From: SB11 sp035906255 | Lineage (GTDB): Bacteria > Bacteroidota > Bacteroidia > UBA8524 | Assembly (NCBI GenBank): GCA_035906255.1 | Contig: JAMIFM010000019.1 | Span: 1 to 64,000, forward strand | Length of the DNA stretch: 64,000 nt | Reading direction: 5' to 3' | Notes under the pieces: generated by a model | Seen by the model: only the letters and a program-made list of their open reading frames with translations | Told to the model about the DNA's origin: nothing | Database searches by the model: none | In this document: piece by piece, positions 41,582 to 51,112 of the stretch | How the letters are laid out: the number at the start of each line of letters is the position of its first letter | Position numbering within the stretch: position 1 is the stretch's first letter | Program-made: the position numbers and the translations under genes

Positions 41582-43369
41582 ATGGAGCATATTCGCAATT
41601 TTTGCATCATCGCACACATTGACCACGGTAAAAGTACACTTGCCGACAGGTTACTTGAATATACACAAACCGTAAGCAGCCGCCAAATGCAAGCACAAGT
41701 GCTTGACGATATGGACTTGGAGCGCGAACGCGGTATCACTATTAAAAGCCACGCCATACAAATGGATTACCAGTTGGATGGCAAAAAATATACCCTAAAC
41801 CTTATTGATACTCCCGGTCACGTTGATTTTTCGTACGAGGTTTCGCGTTCAATCGCAGCCTGCGAAGGTGCGTTGCTGATTGTGGATGCTTCGCAAGGGA
41901 TACAGGCGCAAACTATTTCAAACCTTTACTTGGCACTTGACCAAGGGCTTGAAATTATACCCATTTTGAACAAAATGGACTTGCCCGGTGCAATGCCCGA
42001 GGAGGTAACCGACCAAATTGTTGACCTTATCGGCTGCAAACCCGAAGATATTATTCCCGCCAGTGGTAAAACAGGAAGGGGAGTATTGGATATTTTGCGT
42101 GCCATTGTTGAGCGTGTACCCGCACCCAAAGGAAATCCCGAAGCACCGTTGAAAGCACTTGTTTTTGACTCGGTGTTTAACTCGTTCAGGGGGATTATCG
42201 GTTACTTTAAAGTAGTTGACGGCGAGATGCGCAAAGGCAGCAAAGTAAAGTTTATGGCTACCGGCAAAGAGTACTTTGCTGAAGAAATAGGCGTGCTGCG
42301 TTTGGATAAAGAACCCCGCGATGTAATTAAAACAGGCGATGTGGGATATATTATTTCAGGTATTAAAGAAGCCCGTGAAGTAAAAGTGGGTGATACCGTT
42401 ACAATGTCTGAAAGACCCTGCGAAGAAGCTATTAAAGGGTTTGAGGATGTGAAACCGATGGTATTTGCAGGTATTTATCCTGTTGATACCGACGATTTTG
42501 AAGAGTTGCGCGAAAGTATGTATAAGCTGCAACTAAACGATGCTTCACTGGTATTTGAACCTGAATCATCGGCAGCGTTAGGCTTTGGTTTCCGTTGCGG
42601 TTTCTTAGGAATGCTGCACATGGAAATTATACAAGAGCGTTTGGAACGTGAATTTAACATGACGGTGATAACCACCGTTCCCAACGTGTCGTACCATGCC
42701 TATACCACCAAAGAAGAAATGGTGATTGTGAACAATCCCAGCGATTTGCCCGACCCATCAAAAATTGATAAGGTTGAAGAGCCTTTTGTTCATATACAGA
42801 TTATTACCAGCAGCGATTTTGTAGGCGCTATTATGTCGCTGTGCTTAACCCGCAGGGGAATGCTTAAAAATCAGATTTACCTTACTACTACACGCGTTGA
42901 ATTGAATTTTGATATTCCACTGGCTGAGGTTGTATTTGATTTTTATGATAAGCTGAAAACCATCTCTAAAGGTTATGCCTCATTGGATTACCACCCCGTA
43001 GGGTATAAAGAATCTAATTTGGTTAAGTTGGATATTTTCTTGAACAAAGAGCCTGTGGATGCGCTTTCGGCTATTATTCACCGTGACCGTGCTTACGATT
43101 GGGGCAAAAAGATTTGCGAGAAACTTAAGGAGCTTATCCCGAAACAACAGTTTGAAATTGCAATACAGGCTGGTGTAGGGCAAAAAATTATTGCCCGTGA
43201 AACCATATCTGCTTTGCGTAAAGACGTAACAGCTAAGTGTTACGGTGGTGATATAAGCCGTAAGCGTAAACTACTTGAAAAGCAGAAAAAAGGTAAAAAA
43301 CGTATGCGCCAAGTAGGTACGGTAGAAGTGCCACAAGAGGCATTTATGGCCGTGTTGAAGATTGATTAA
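41582..43369 (+). CDS. lepA: Elongation factor 4 (LepA)
   Basis: A translational GTPase that binds ribosomes and back-translocates or remodels stalled ones. It is 595 residues, the usual length. G1 AHIDHGKSTLADR, switch ERERGITIKSHAI, G3 DTPGHVDFSYEV, G4 NKMDLPGA and G5 ASGKTGRGV are visible. The LepA-specific C-terminal domain follows (YVDVALDYH-like SLDYHPVGYKESNLVKLDI, then ISRKRKLLEKQKKGKKRMRQVGTVEVPQEAFMAVLKID), which separates it from EF-G. Identification is firm. Confidence 0.97.
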   Translation: MEHIRNFCIIAHIDHGKSTLADRLLEYTQTVSSRQMQAQVLDDMDLERERGITIKSHAIQMDYQLDGKKYTLNLIDTPGHVDFSYEVSRSIAACEGALLIVDASQGIQAQTISNLYLALDQGLEIIPILNKMDLPGAMPEEVTDQIVDLIGCKPEDIIPASGKTGRGVLDILRAIVERVPAPKGNPEAPLKALVFDSVFNSFRGIIGYFKVVDGEMRKGSKVKFMATGKEYFAEEIGVLRLDKEPRDVIKTGDVGYIISGIKEAREVKVGDTVTMSERPCEEAIKGFEDVKPMVFAGIYPVDTDDFEELRESMYKLQLNDASLVFEPESSAALGFGFRCGFLGMLHMEIIQERLEREFNMTVITTVPNVSYHAYTTKEEMVIVNNPSDLPDPSKIDKVEEPFVHIQIITSSDFVGAIMSLCLTRRGMLKNQIYLTTTRVELNFDIPLAEVVFDFYDKLKTISKGYASLDYHPVGYKESNLVKLDIFLNKEPVDALSAIIHRDRAYDWGKKICEKLKELIPKQQFEIAIQAGVGQKIIARETISALRKDVTAKCYGGDISRKRKLLEKQKKGKKRMRQVGTVEVPQEAFMAVLKID

Positions 43370-43390
43370 CGTTTTAAACTAACGTATAAA

Positions 43391-44224
43391 TTAGTGGGTG
43401 GGGATTTTCTTCACCCATTTTTTGTTTTCGGGGATATATTGGTAGTAGAAATCGGGGTGGTTTTGCGCAGAAACAAAGGCTTCTTTTTCTTGACTACATT
43501 CTTTACTCGGGCGTGATAATTTGTAGAACTCAATACCCTTCGGAGTGAAGGAATAACTGTAATTATACCATTGCGAGTCGTATTCAGGATTTTCGTCCGT
43601 TTCAAGTGTTTTTATATCCTTTATACGCTCAGCATACCAACTGAATGTTTTGTGAAAAACAACCGTATTATCAGTTAGGTTAATAAGTATAAGTGTTTTG
43701 TGATATTCATTGAATGAGCCCGGATTAGGACTTGCCATCGACCAACGAGTTTCATAACAACCTTCTAAGTGTAGTAGTTTTTTACCATCTATATCTACAA
43801 AACCTCTATCATACACATATGCAAACTCTGGGAGTGTTACAGGTAGTTTCCAAACTCTATAGCGATTCTTGTCTTTTATTGCTATAAGCGGGTTGGAATA
43901 TGCTATAGCATAATAATAGCGATTGTATTCACTTAAGATGTAAAAATCAACCCCAATAATTAGATTGTCGTTTTCGTCTAAATATTGGATATGTGGTGTC
44001 AGTTTTGATTCGGAAACAAATTTTTCAAGGTTTTCAATAAATTCAATGTTATCAGCTTTTTTCTCTGTTATAATCGAATCATTTATTGACTTCAAAAAAT
44101 AATCTTTTTCGTTTGCAATGCTGTCCTTTGAGATAAGCTGTTTAGTTGTTTCCCTGTTAGTTTTCGATTTACAGCTAAATATACTAGTGAAAAGTAAAGC
44201 AATAAAGAAGACCCCATATTTCAT
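43391..44224 (-). CDS. Hypothetical lipoprotein
   Basis: A 277-residue lipoprotein (signal VFFIALLFTSIFSC, lipidated Cys, then KSKTNRETTK). The mature body has a charged helix (EFIENLEKFVSE-like) and beta-rich stretches ending YYQYIPENKKWVKKIPTH. No known domain was recognised. It is separated by a strong terminator from the T9SS array that starts at 44297. Confidence 0.72.
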   Translation of the reverse strand: MKYGVFFIALLFTSIFSCKSKTNRETTKQLISKDSIANEKDYFLKSINDSIITEKKADNIEFIENLEKFVSESKLTPHIQYLDENDNLIIGVDFYILSEYNRYYYAIAYSNPLIAIKDKNRYRVWKLPVTLPEFAYVYDRGFVDIDGKKLLHLEGCYETRWSMASPNPGSFNEYHKTLILINLTDNTVVFHKTFSWYAERIKDIKTLETDENPEYDSQWYNYSYSFTPKGIEFYKLSRPSKECSQEKEAFVSAQNHPDFYYQYIPENKKWVKKIPTH

Positions 44225-44239
44225 GCACTAAAATTAAAC

Positions 44240-44266
44240 AAAAAAGGGGCTTTAAGCCCCTTTTTT
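44240..44266 (-). terminator. Terminator after T9SS paralogue 1
   Basis: AAAAAAGGGGC pairs with GCCCCTTTTTT around a short loop. It is nearly symmetrical, so it may act on both strands. Confidence 0.85.
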
Positions 44267-44296
44267 GTTTACGGTACTCCTTTTTATGAAGGTGAA

Positions 44297-46126
44297 TTAT
44301 TTAACCACAAGATTAAGCGTTTGTGTTCCCTCAATGGTTTTAACAGTTACACTGTAAATGCCTTGTGCCATGCTGGTTTTTGAGATTTCAATAGGCAGTT
44401 GGTTAATACCTCTGCTCACATTGAATTTACCTGTAAAATGTTGTTTGCCCAACATATCGTACACAGTAACTTCGGCTTCGCCGCTTACTTCGGTTGATAT
44501 ACTAAGGGTTACATCTTTAGCAGTGCCATTTGCAGGGTTAGGTATTAGCACCGCAGTTTGTTCAAAACCTTGCTTGCCGCCTTCTTGGTCGCCGTTATTA
44601 GGGTTGGCCACTTTATTGTTGTTTCCCGCACCTATAAACGGAGCAAAGCACAGAGTCATATCTTGCACAGGTAATTCAAGCGTTGTCAAGTTTCCGGTTA
44701 AAAAATTGTTGACTGAAATAAAGGGACTGTGGGGCATGGTAGGGTTTGCAGGCAACTGGAATGGGTTGCTAAAAAATTCATTGCAACCTGAAACGCCGTT
44801 GTAGTAAGCTTTTATTAAATACATATCAGGTTGGTTACCTGTTACCGGAGGGCCGCCCCAAGTACCAAAAATGCTTAGGCCGGCAGGTGCAGCCATTGGT
44901 GGAGGTGCACATGGGGCACCGGTATTCAATATTTCTATTGAACGACCCATATCATTACCGGGGCTGCCGTATAAAAATTCTCCACCTGCAACACCGTTAC
45001 CAAATTGGTCAAATTTAACTACCATTACATCAAAGTTGCCCATAGGGCCGTTTGCAGTATGACCTACGGCATAATATTCGTATTGACAGGCAGTGTTTAA
45101 ACGTTCTACCACTTCATAGCATTCATTAAATGAACCGGGGGCAAGGCTAAAATCAAAAGCGTTGACATACATTGTTGCTACCACAGGATCCATGCGTAAA
45201 ATGTAAAAGTCCATACTACCATTTACCATAGTTCCACCGCCCAAGATAAACCCGGGAGGGAAAGGGCCGCCCACTGCTGCGTTTATGCTGCTAAAATGGT
45301 CGTGGGTGTTGGGTGTGCCGCTTATAATTACAGGATGTGGAGCGGGGAAGCCTGTCATTGCATCAATGTGCAAAATAAGCCCGTCATCTTGCCAAATACC
45401 GCTCCATGCTGAGTTTACCATACCCGCAACGGCTATACTTGGGGGGCCAAAGGGCGAAGCTGGGTTTTCGGCTACATCTTTGCCCCATGCGTTGCCATTT
45501 ACAGGAGGTAAAATATTATAGATGTGCGACCATACCAAGCCACCGCCAACTTCATTTATGCGCATGGCAAACACACTATACAATCCGGTGTTATCAACCA
45601 CAGTGCCTGTAACAAACACATCGCCAAAGCCTGAAATAACCGAACGCTCAACGCCGCCTACTTCTACCACTGAGTACATTGTAGCCGGAGAAGGAGGATA
45701 GTCATACACCGCAATGGGTACTCCAAACGGGTCTAAATGGATATAAAACACCCCTGTTACAGTGGGAGTACAAGGGTCGTAATACATTCCTATAACACCG
45801 AAACCGCCACCTGTAGCCAGCTCAAATACTTGTGGGTCGCGGGCGTGCAACGGGTTGCCGTTATTATCAATAAGCATTAAGTCTTTTTCAAAAAACGGTG
45901 CGCCGGGTATATTTCCCGCCATATTAGTGTAGGCTACGGGGATGGTTGATAACCCATTGCAAGTTTTTGCGAACGATGCCATAAAATGGCCGGCAGGCTG
46001 AATGTTGATGTTTACGCCAGAGGTAAGGTGGTCAGCGTCGGCTGTGCCATAAATATGTTGGAAATACTGGGCTTTTGACACAAAAGACACCAACAGGAAT
46101 ACAAGTAGGTAAATTGGTTTTTTCAT
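44297..46126 (-). CDS. T9SS propeller-like paralogue 1
   Basis: A 609-residue secreted protein; I start it at the ATG ending at 46126 (MKKPIYLLVFLLVSFVSKA, mature QYFQHIYGTADAD). The body repeats propeller-like blades with a G-x-F/V-[LI]-x-D motif (FYILRMDPVV, YAVGHTANGPMGNFDVMVVKFDQFGNGV, GEFLYGSPGNDMGRSIEIL). It has the cluster hallmarks ERLNTACQYEYYAVG and YNGVSGCNE. A T9SS type A sorting domain ends it (AVLIPNPANGTAKDVTLSI, VTVYDMLGKQHFTGKF, MAQGIYSVTVKTIEGTQTLNLVVK). It is the most diverged of six paralogues. Role unknown; probably surface-exposed. Confidence 0.83.
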   Translation of the reverse strand: MKKPIYLLVFLLVSFVSKAQYFQHIYGTADADHLTSGVNINIQPAGHFMASFAKTCNGLSTIPVAYTNMAGNIPGAPFFEKDLMLIDNNGNPLHARDPQVFELATGGGFGVIGMYYDPCTPTVTGVFYIHLDPFGVPIAVYDYPPSPATMYSVVEVGGVERSVISGFGDVFVTGTVVDNTGLYSVFAMRINEVGGGLVWSHIYNILPPVNGNAWGKDVAENPASPFGPPSIAVAGMVNSAWSGIWQDDGLILHIDAMTGFPAPHPVIISGTPNTHDHFSSINAAVGGPFPPGFILGGGTMVNGSMDFYILRMDPVVATMYVNAFDFSLAPGSFNECYEVVERLNTACQYEYYAVGHTANGPMGNFDVMVVKFDQFGNGVAGGEFLYGSPGNDMGRSIEILNTGAPCAPPPMAAPAGLSIFGTWGGPPVTGNQPDMYLIKAYYNGVSGCNEFFSNPFQLPANPTMPHSPFISVNNFLTGNLTTLELPVQDMTLCFAPFIGAGNNNKVANPNNGDQEGGKQGFEQTAVLIPNPANGTAKDVTLSISTEVSGEAEVTVYDMLGKQHFTGKFNVSRGINQLPIEISKTSMAQGIYSVTVKTIEGTQTLNLVVK

Positions 46127-46324
46127 GATAGGTTTTAAAATTGGTTTGATTGATAGAATAGTATTGTTTTTTTGGAGACCGTTTTCCTTTGTTATAGCAA
46201 TTGCAGCAACACGTAACATTTGATTGTAACGCGTTCGCAAGCAGTGCATTTATGGTGATAGATTACACAAAGTTTAGACTATTTTTTGAGAAAAAGCAAT
46301 AAATAATAACGGAATAAAATAAAA

Positions 46325-46353
46325 AATCCCCGTTGACATTATCAACGGGGATT
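46325..46353 (-). terminator. Terminator after the metalloprotease-propeller gene
   Basis: AATCCCCGTTGA pairs with TCAACGGGGATT (12 bp) and is followed on the minus strand by a T-run. Confidence 0.85.
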
Positions 46354-46393
46354 GGAAAAACTGATAACGGTATTTGAAGCCGTTAAATAGGGT

Positions 46394-49300
46394 TTATTGT
46401 TTAGCCTCTATCATTAGTTTTTGTTTGAATGCCGAATTATCACCGTGTATTATCTCAATAAAATAAACACCTTCGGCTAAATCAGGCAGTCGCAACTGCA
46501 TTTTCTTGTGGGCATTTCCACTGTATAGCTTGGCCACTTCTTGTCCAAGCATATTGTGCAGGCGAACATCAATGTAGGTGCCACTGGGTATTTCCCTATC
46601 AAGCTCCAATACTACCGCATCAGTTGCAGGGTTGGGGTACACTCTTGTACCTTCAAACATATTACCCGATTGGTTGGGGTTTGCCTGACTGTACGAAGGG
46701 CTGCCCGAACCATCGTGGCAAGTGGGCGGGTTGTTGATGGTGAAAGGAGTTTCAAGGTTAATAGTAGTTGCTGCCAGCATTTGTATGTCTGATGGCGTAG
46801 GTGAAACGGGCGAAGTGTTGGTAATAGGGATGTGGATAAACGATGTGGCGCATGAGTATTCGCCGCATTGTACTCCCAATCCTGCACTTGGAGTTAGAAC
46901 CTTCATGTTCAGTTGTCCGTTAATAAACTTGGGGGCACTGATGGCATAGAAGTTTTTACCCAAATCGGCAAATTTAGGCGGGTAGTCAATCAGCGATTGC
47001 GGGCCGCCCAAATCATGATACGAGTTGAAAGAGGGAACTGCTCCTGTACCTGTGCTGGTCATGTAAATCTTGCTGGTTCCTGTGGTTGGAGGGTTTGAAC
47101 TTAGGTTTACCATCACCATGTTTACCTGTATGTTGTTAGGTGCGGGGGTATGTGGCAAAGGAATACAAGCTGAGTATTGGCCTTGAATTAAAGTGCCTAC
47201 GGTAATGTTATTACCTCCCGTTACAATGGCTTGCGATGCCCAATGCTCCATATTGTTCCAATACAATGAGCGGTCGCCTGCGGGGTTAAAATTATCATCA
47301 ACCGGTTGTATCCACCATAGCTTAAATTCACGAGGAATCATTTGGTGCCAAGTGGGCATAGCGGCAGCACTTAAGTCAACCTTTGCAGAGTTACCCAAAA
47401 TGTAATACCCGTTATCTACTTGTATCAAATCAACCCCATAATCTGATGTGCCGTCAGAGTTATCATTGCTGTTGTTTTCAATAATGCTGTTGTCTGCAAG
47501 TACACTTCCTGTGTAAGGGTCAACTACAAGGTTCATCGCCGCACTTCTTGGAGGAGGTGTAACAGGTCCGCCTGCTGCTATAGGTGCAATACCGTTAGTA
47601 CTTCCTGTAATCCAAATGTTATTACTGCTTTTTACAACAGTCATGCGGGTAGCTATGTCATAATCATAACCCAAACTTGCACCCGGGCCCATCCATCCCC
47701 AGTTGTATCCATACGAGTTTAAACGAACCATGTGGTTGGGTTTGTTAATGTCAATATCCATTAAGAAGGCTTGTTTAGGCGTAGTGTAGTCGGGAATTCC
47801 TCCTCCCCATGTTTGGTAGCCGCAAACAAACAAGCGACGGTCGTTGCCGCCGTCTGTCCATACAACAGCATTCATAGGATATGTGGTTAATCCGCCCATA
47901 TCCCTGTACTCGCGCTGGTCTAATAAGTTACCTACGTTGTTTACGCAAAGTATTTTAATACCGGCGTTGGCTTGGCATACAATGTACCAGCGTGTAACTT
48001 TAAAATTATCGGTAAAACCTTGTATATCTACTACTCGCTCATCAGGGCTGGTTGACGGATATTCTTTAGAAATAATTACATCGCCGTTGTTGTTTAACAA
48101 CAAGAAGTGAATGGTATTGGCACCGCCGCCTGCTGTGCGGAAAATAGTTCCGGCCATTACGCTATAGTTGTTGGTGCCGGGCACAATTTTGGTGGTGTAG
48201 TGCTTCACATCCTCAATCATTTCAAAAGTTCTAACACCGCCGCCGCCGCCGCCGGGGCAAGGCTCAACAGGGATATAAATACTGATGGTGTCGCTGCAAC
48301 CCATAGAGTCAATACCAATTACGTGGTACTTGTATCCCGGTGCGGGAGGGGTAACAGATACAGAGCCGCATGGACCGCTGCAAGGTATGATAGCCCCGAT
48401 AGAGTCAGGGTTAACAGTTCCTGTTGAATCAGGCGGGCTATACCATGCGTAGGTTTCTCCTCCATCGCAAGTAAGTGTAAATTGTGTGCCTGCACAAAGG
48501 TACGGAATCATTACAGGAGGGTTGGAGCTAAGTGTTAAAGTAGGTTGTGGTGAGGGGGAAACCATTATTTGGCTATACAGCTTCACTTTGCAGCCGTTTA
48601 TGCCTGTAAACTCATATTCAATAAGGTATAAACCGTTTGAGGGGGCTGTAAATGAATATACACCGCCGCTGAATGAAACCCCGGTACCGCTAAATGTACC
48701 CGTAGCGTAGTTGGCAGGGAACACGTATTTAGACAAATCGGGGATGGTATTGGCACCACCGCACAAGCCTTTTGGTGCTTTAAAAACAGCAGTGTTGTTA
48801 GTGGGCAGTAATGTTAAATCGTCAATAAATACATACGAGTCATTAGTAACACCGCTTTGCCCCATATTTCCCACCATAAAGTTTTCAAGCATAAACGGAA
48901 TATCCGTGTATGAAAAATCGAGGGTGTAATAGTGCCATTCACCGTCATCAGGTACTGTAACTTCTGTTAAGTAATATCCTGTTGACATATAGCTGCCCGC
49001 AGGCAATGGGGCTAATAAACCCACATCGCCCCTGAAAACTACTGTGTTTTTACCTGATAATGAGCCGCCCGAACCTGTTGAATTGGCTGATTTAGCCCAA
49101 AACGTAACCGTATAATTTACATCGGGCATCAACGGAGTAGATAGTTTAGTTTGTTCAACTTCTTCTATCGAGCCGCCATAAAAACCTAATCCCAAGAACG
49201 CGTCGTTGGTAAAGAAAGCACTGTTCCAAGTATCGGTTGATGGGGTACTCATACCCAAGCCCGTAGGTACAGTTACATCGCTGTTGATTAATGGTGTGCA

Positions 49301-51019
49301 GCCGCGTACAAAATAATCGGGGCTTTCAATCAACGGTTCCCAGCAATCAATCACTGCATTGTCGGGTGCGTTGGTTTCACCACAATTGGTGCCACTTTCA
49401 AACCCACTGTTCATAAGCATGTCACAAGTGTTTGCCAAGCAACTGCCATTGTATATATACATGTGCATATAGGTAATATCGCCTCTGTTGCCTGTGCTTG
49501 AGTTGTAGGGAATGTAGCGCAATAATACCGCACCTGTATTGGTTCCGGCAGTAAATGCAATAGGGGTGGACGCGTTTCCGCTGGTACCTGTTATGCTGCC
49601 CATACCGTTTACTACTTCAAGACATTCGTACGAATCGGCATTGTGGTCGTTATTTAGCAAATCGCTACCGTTTATGTTTATTACATTGGTAGGGGTAGTA
49701 GTCCATGTGTATATGCCAATACCGCTAAGCCCGTCGTTCACACCTGCTACATCAAGTCCGGTACACGCGCTGCCGCCATAGGTGTAGTTGTTGTTAACGT
49801 TCAGCATATTACCATAAGAGGTATTTACCTTATAGCCAATATCGCACAACACACTGCGCTCTTCAGGTTTTAAATACCGCTTCATATACAGCGAACCTGT
49901 GCCCTGCGCATTCGACATATTGTAATATTCATTATTACCATATGGGATGGGGTTATAGCATTCGTCTTCAAAGTGACAAAGGCTCGAGCCCGGTTCATAA
50001 CGGTTAGGGGTGTAAACAATTTGATTTACCGAACCCCCATAAATATTAGCCAATAAACAATCGGTGTAATCGGGTACATGAGGATTAGCCAAAGGATTGG
50101 GGGCAACCGTTTGCGAAGGATCCCAAATCGAGGGATTAAATTCATGCTCATACAAACTGCATGGTGAAAGAGTTACGATTAGCGGAGCACTGCTAAAATC
50201 CATCAAGTTAAGGTCGTATCGTGTGTAGTAACGGAAATTAGAGCCTAATAGCGAACCTCCGTTGGGGCCTATCATTGAGGTGAAACCCAACGCATGGGTA
50301 GCTTCGTGCAAAGCCACACTATACAAGTCAAACTTACCTGTTGCTGTTACGCTGGTTAAATCGGTGTGCCATGTTACAGTGGGTGAATCAACAAAATTGA
50401 AACCCATCATGGCGTGGTAAAAGTTGCCTGCACCGGGCATTGCACCGGTAGTAACTAATGGTGAAGCCACATTGGTATAAGCATCAACGCCTGAGTTGAT
50501 GGTTTTCCATACCTGCCCGTCGATAATACCGCCCACATTAGGCAAGGCAGTGGGCACTACATAAAACGAAGTAGCTCCGCCCAATACCCCTGAATTTACG
50601 GGGTAGGTAACAATATTGCCAATGTTACGTATCCATATATTTACTTTTACCGATGGATTGGCAGGTGCAATAAATGCCGATATATCGGTAAATGCCTGGC
50701 ACAATACATTTCGCCTTGCCACATGGTCGGGCATATTGGTTTCGCAACCGCTGCCTTCTTCAAAATACAAGTCAAAATACCCTGCCGAGCAAAGCAAATA
50801 GGAGGGGACAACCAAGTTTTCGGCAATTGAGTTACCGCTGCCTTTTTTGTTTTGCGGTTTTTTAATCATCAAATCTTCCAGCTTGTGTTGTTTGCCAAAA
50901 CGGTCAAACACAAGGTCGAAGTTACCCCCGGGGGTCAGTTTACCCGGCGGGCTGTTTTGCGCCTTGAGCAATGAAGTAAAGGCCATGAATAATAAAATAA
51001 GTGATAAGGTTTTTTTCAT
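46394..51019 (-). CDS. Large T9SS protein: zincin-like domain plus propeller-like region
   Basis: A 1541-residue secreted protein (signal LSLILLFMAFTSLLKAQ). The zincin-type motif HEATHALGF lies at residues 238-246, inside a domain with NIWIRNIGNIVTYPVNSG and NPLANPHVPDYTDCL. The third metal ligand is not clear. A Ig/CBM-like block follows (MLMNSGFESGTNCGETNAPDNAVIDCWEP, YVFIDDLTLLP). A PKD-like block around residues 760-900 ends in a six-Gly linker near residue 920. From there a propeller-like region (VRTFEMIEDVKHYTTKIV, IWITGSTNGI, GYYILGNSAKVDLS) precedes the T9SS type A domain (RVYPNPATDAVVLELD, LHNMLGQEVAKLY, AEGVYFIEI). It sits inside the array of six paralogues. Confidence 0.8.
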   Translation of the reverse strand: MKKTLSLILLFMAFTSLLKAQNSPPGKLTPGGNFDLVFDRFGKQHKLEDLMIKKPQNKKGSGNSIAENLVVPSYLLCSAGYFDLYFEEGSGCETNMPDHVARRNVLCQAFTDISAFIAPANPSVKVNIWIRNIGNIVTYPVNSGVLGGATSFYVVPTALPNVGGIIDGQVWKTINSGVDAYTNVASPLVTTGAMPGAGNFYHAMMGFNFVDSPTVTWHTDLTSVTATGKFDLYSVALHEATHALGFTSMIGPNGGSLLGSNFRYYTRYDLNLMDFSSAPLIVTLSPCSLYEHEFNPSIWDPSQTVAPNPLANPHVPDYTDCLLANIYGGSVNQIVYTPNRYEPGSSLCHFEDECYNPIPYGNNEYYNMSNAQGTGSLYMKRYLKPEERSVLCDIGYKVNTSYGNMLNVNNNYTYGGSACTGLDVAGVNDGLSGIGIYTWTTTPTNVININGSDLLNNDHNADSYECLEVVNGMGSITGTSGNASTPIAFTAGTNTGAVLLRYIPYNSSTGNRGDITYMHMYIYNGSCLANTCDMLMNSGFESGTNCGETNAPDNAVIDCWEPLIESPDYFVRGCTPLINSDVTVPTGLGMSTPSTDTWNSAFFTNDAFLGLGFYGGSIEEVEQTKLSTPLMPDVNYTVTFWAKSANSTGSGGSLSGKNTVVFRGDVGLLAPLPAGSYMSTGYYLTEVTVPDDGEWHYYTLDFSYTDIPFMLENFMVGNMGQSGVTNDSYVFIDDLTLLPTNNTAVFKAPKGLCGGANTIPDLSKYVFPANYATGTFSGTGVSFSGGVYSFTAPSNGLYLIEYEFTGINGCKVKLYSQIMVSPSPQPTLTLSSNPPVMIPYLCAGTQFTLTCDGGETYAWYSPPDSTGTVNPDSIGAIIPCSGPCGSVSVTPPAPGYKYHVIGIDSMGCSDTISIYIPVEPCPGGGGGGVRTFEMIEDVKHYTTKIVPGTNNYSVMAGTIFRTAGGGANTIHFLLLNNNGDVIISKEYPSTSPDERVVDIQGFTDNFKVTRWYIVCQANAGIKILCVNNVGNLLDQREYRDMGGLTTYPMNAVVWTDGGNDRRLFVCGYQTWGGGIPDYTTPKQAFLMDIDINKPNHMVRLNSYGYNWGWMGPGASLGYDYDIATRMTVVKSSNNIWITGSTNGIAPIAAGGPVTPPPRSAAMNLVVDPYTGSVLADNSIIENNSNDNSDGTSDYGVDLIQVDNGYYILGNSAKVDLSAAAMPTWHQMIPREFKLWWIQPVDDNFNPAGDRSLYWNNMEHWASQAIVTGGNNITVGTLIQGQYSACIPLPHTPAPNNIQVNMVMVNLSSNPPTTGTSKIYMTSTGTGAVPSFNSYHDLGGPQSLIDYPPKFADLGKNFYAISAPKFINGQLNMKVLTPSAGLGVQCGEYSCATSFIHIPITNTSPVSPTPSDIQMLAATTINLETPFTINNPPTCHDGSGSPSYSQANPNQSGNMFEGTRVYPNPATDAVVLELDREIPSGTYIDVRLHNMLGQEVAKLYSGNAHKKMQLRLPDLAEGVYFIEIIHGDNSAFKQKLMIEAKQ

Positions 51020-51068
51020 ATTGTAGTGATTAGTTTTAGGTTCAGATGAAATTGGAGACTATGAGAAA

Positions 51069-51095
51069 ACCGCAAGGGATTCTATCCCTTGCGGT
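51069..51095 (-). terminator. Terminator after T9SS paralogue 2
   Basis: ACCGCAAGGGAT pairs with ATCCCTTGCGGT (12 bp, 3-nt loop), followed on the minus strand by TTTTCTC. Confidence 0.82.
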
Positions 51096-51112
51096 GCTTA
51101 TACAGTGTGTTT

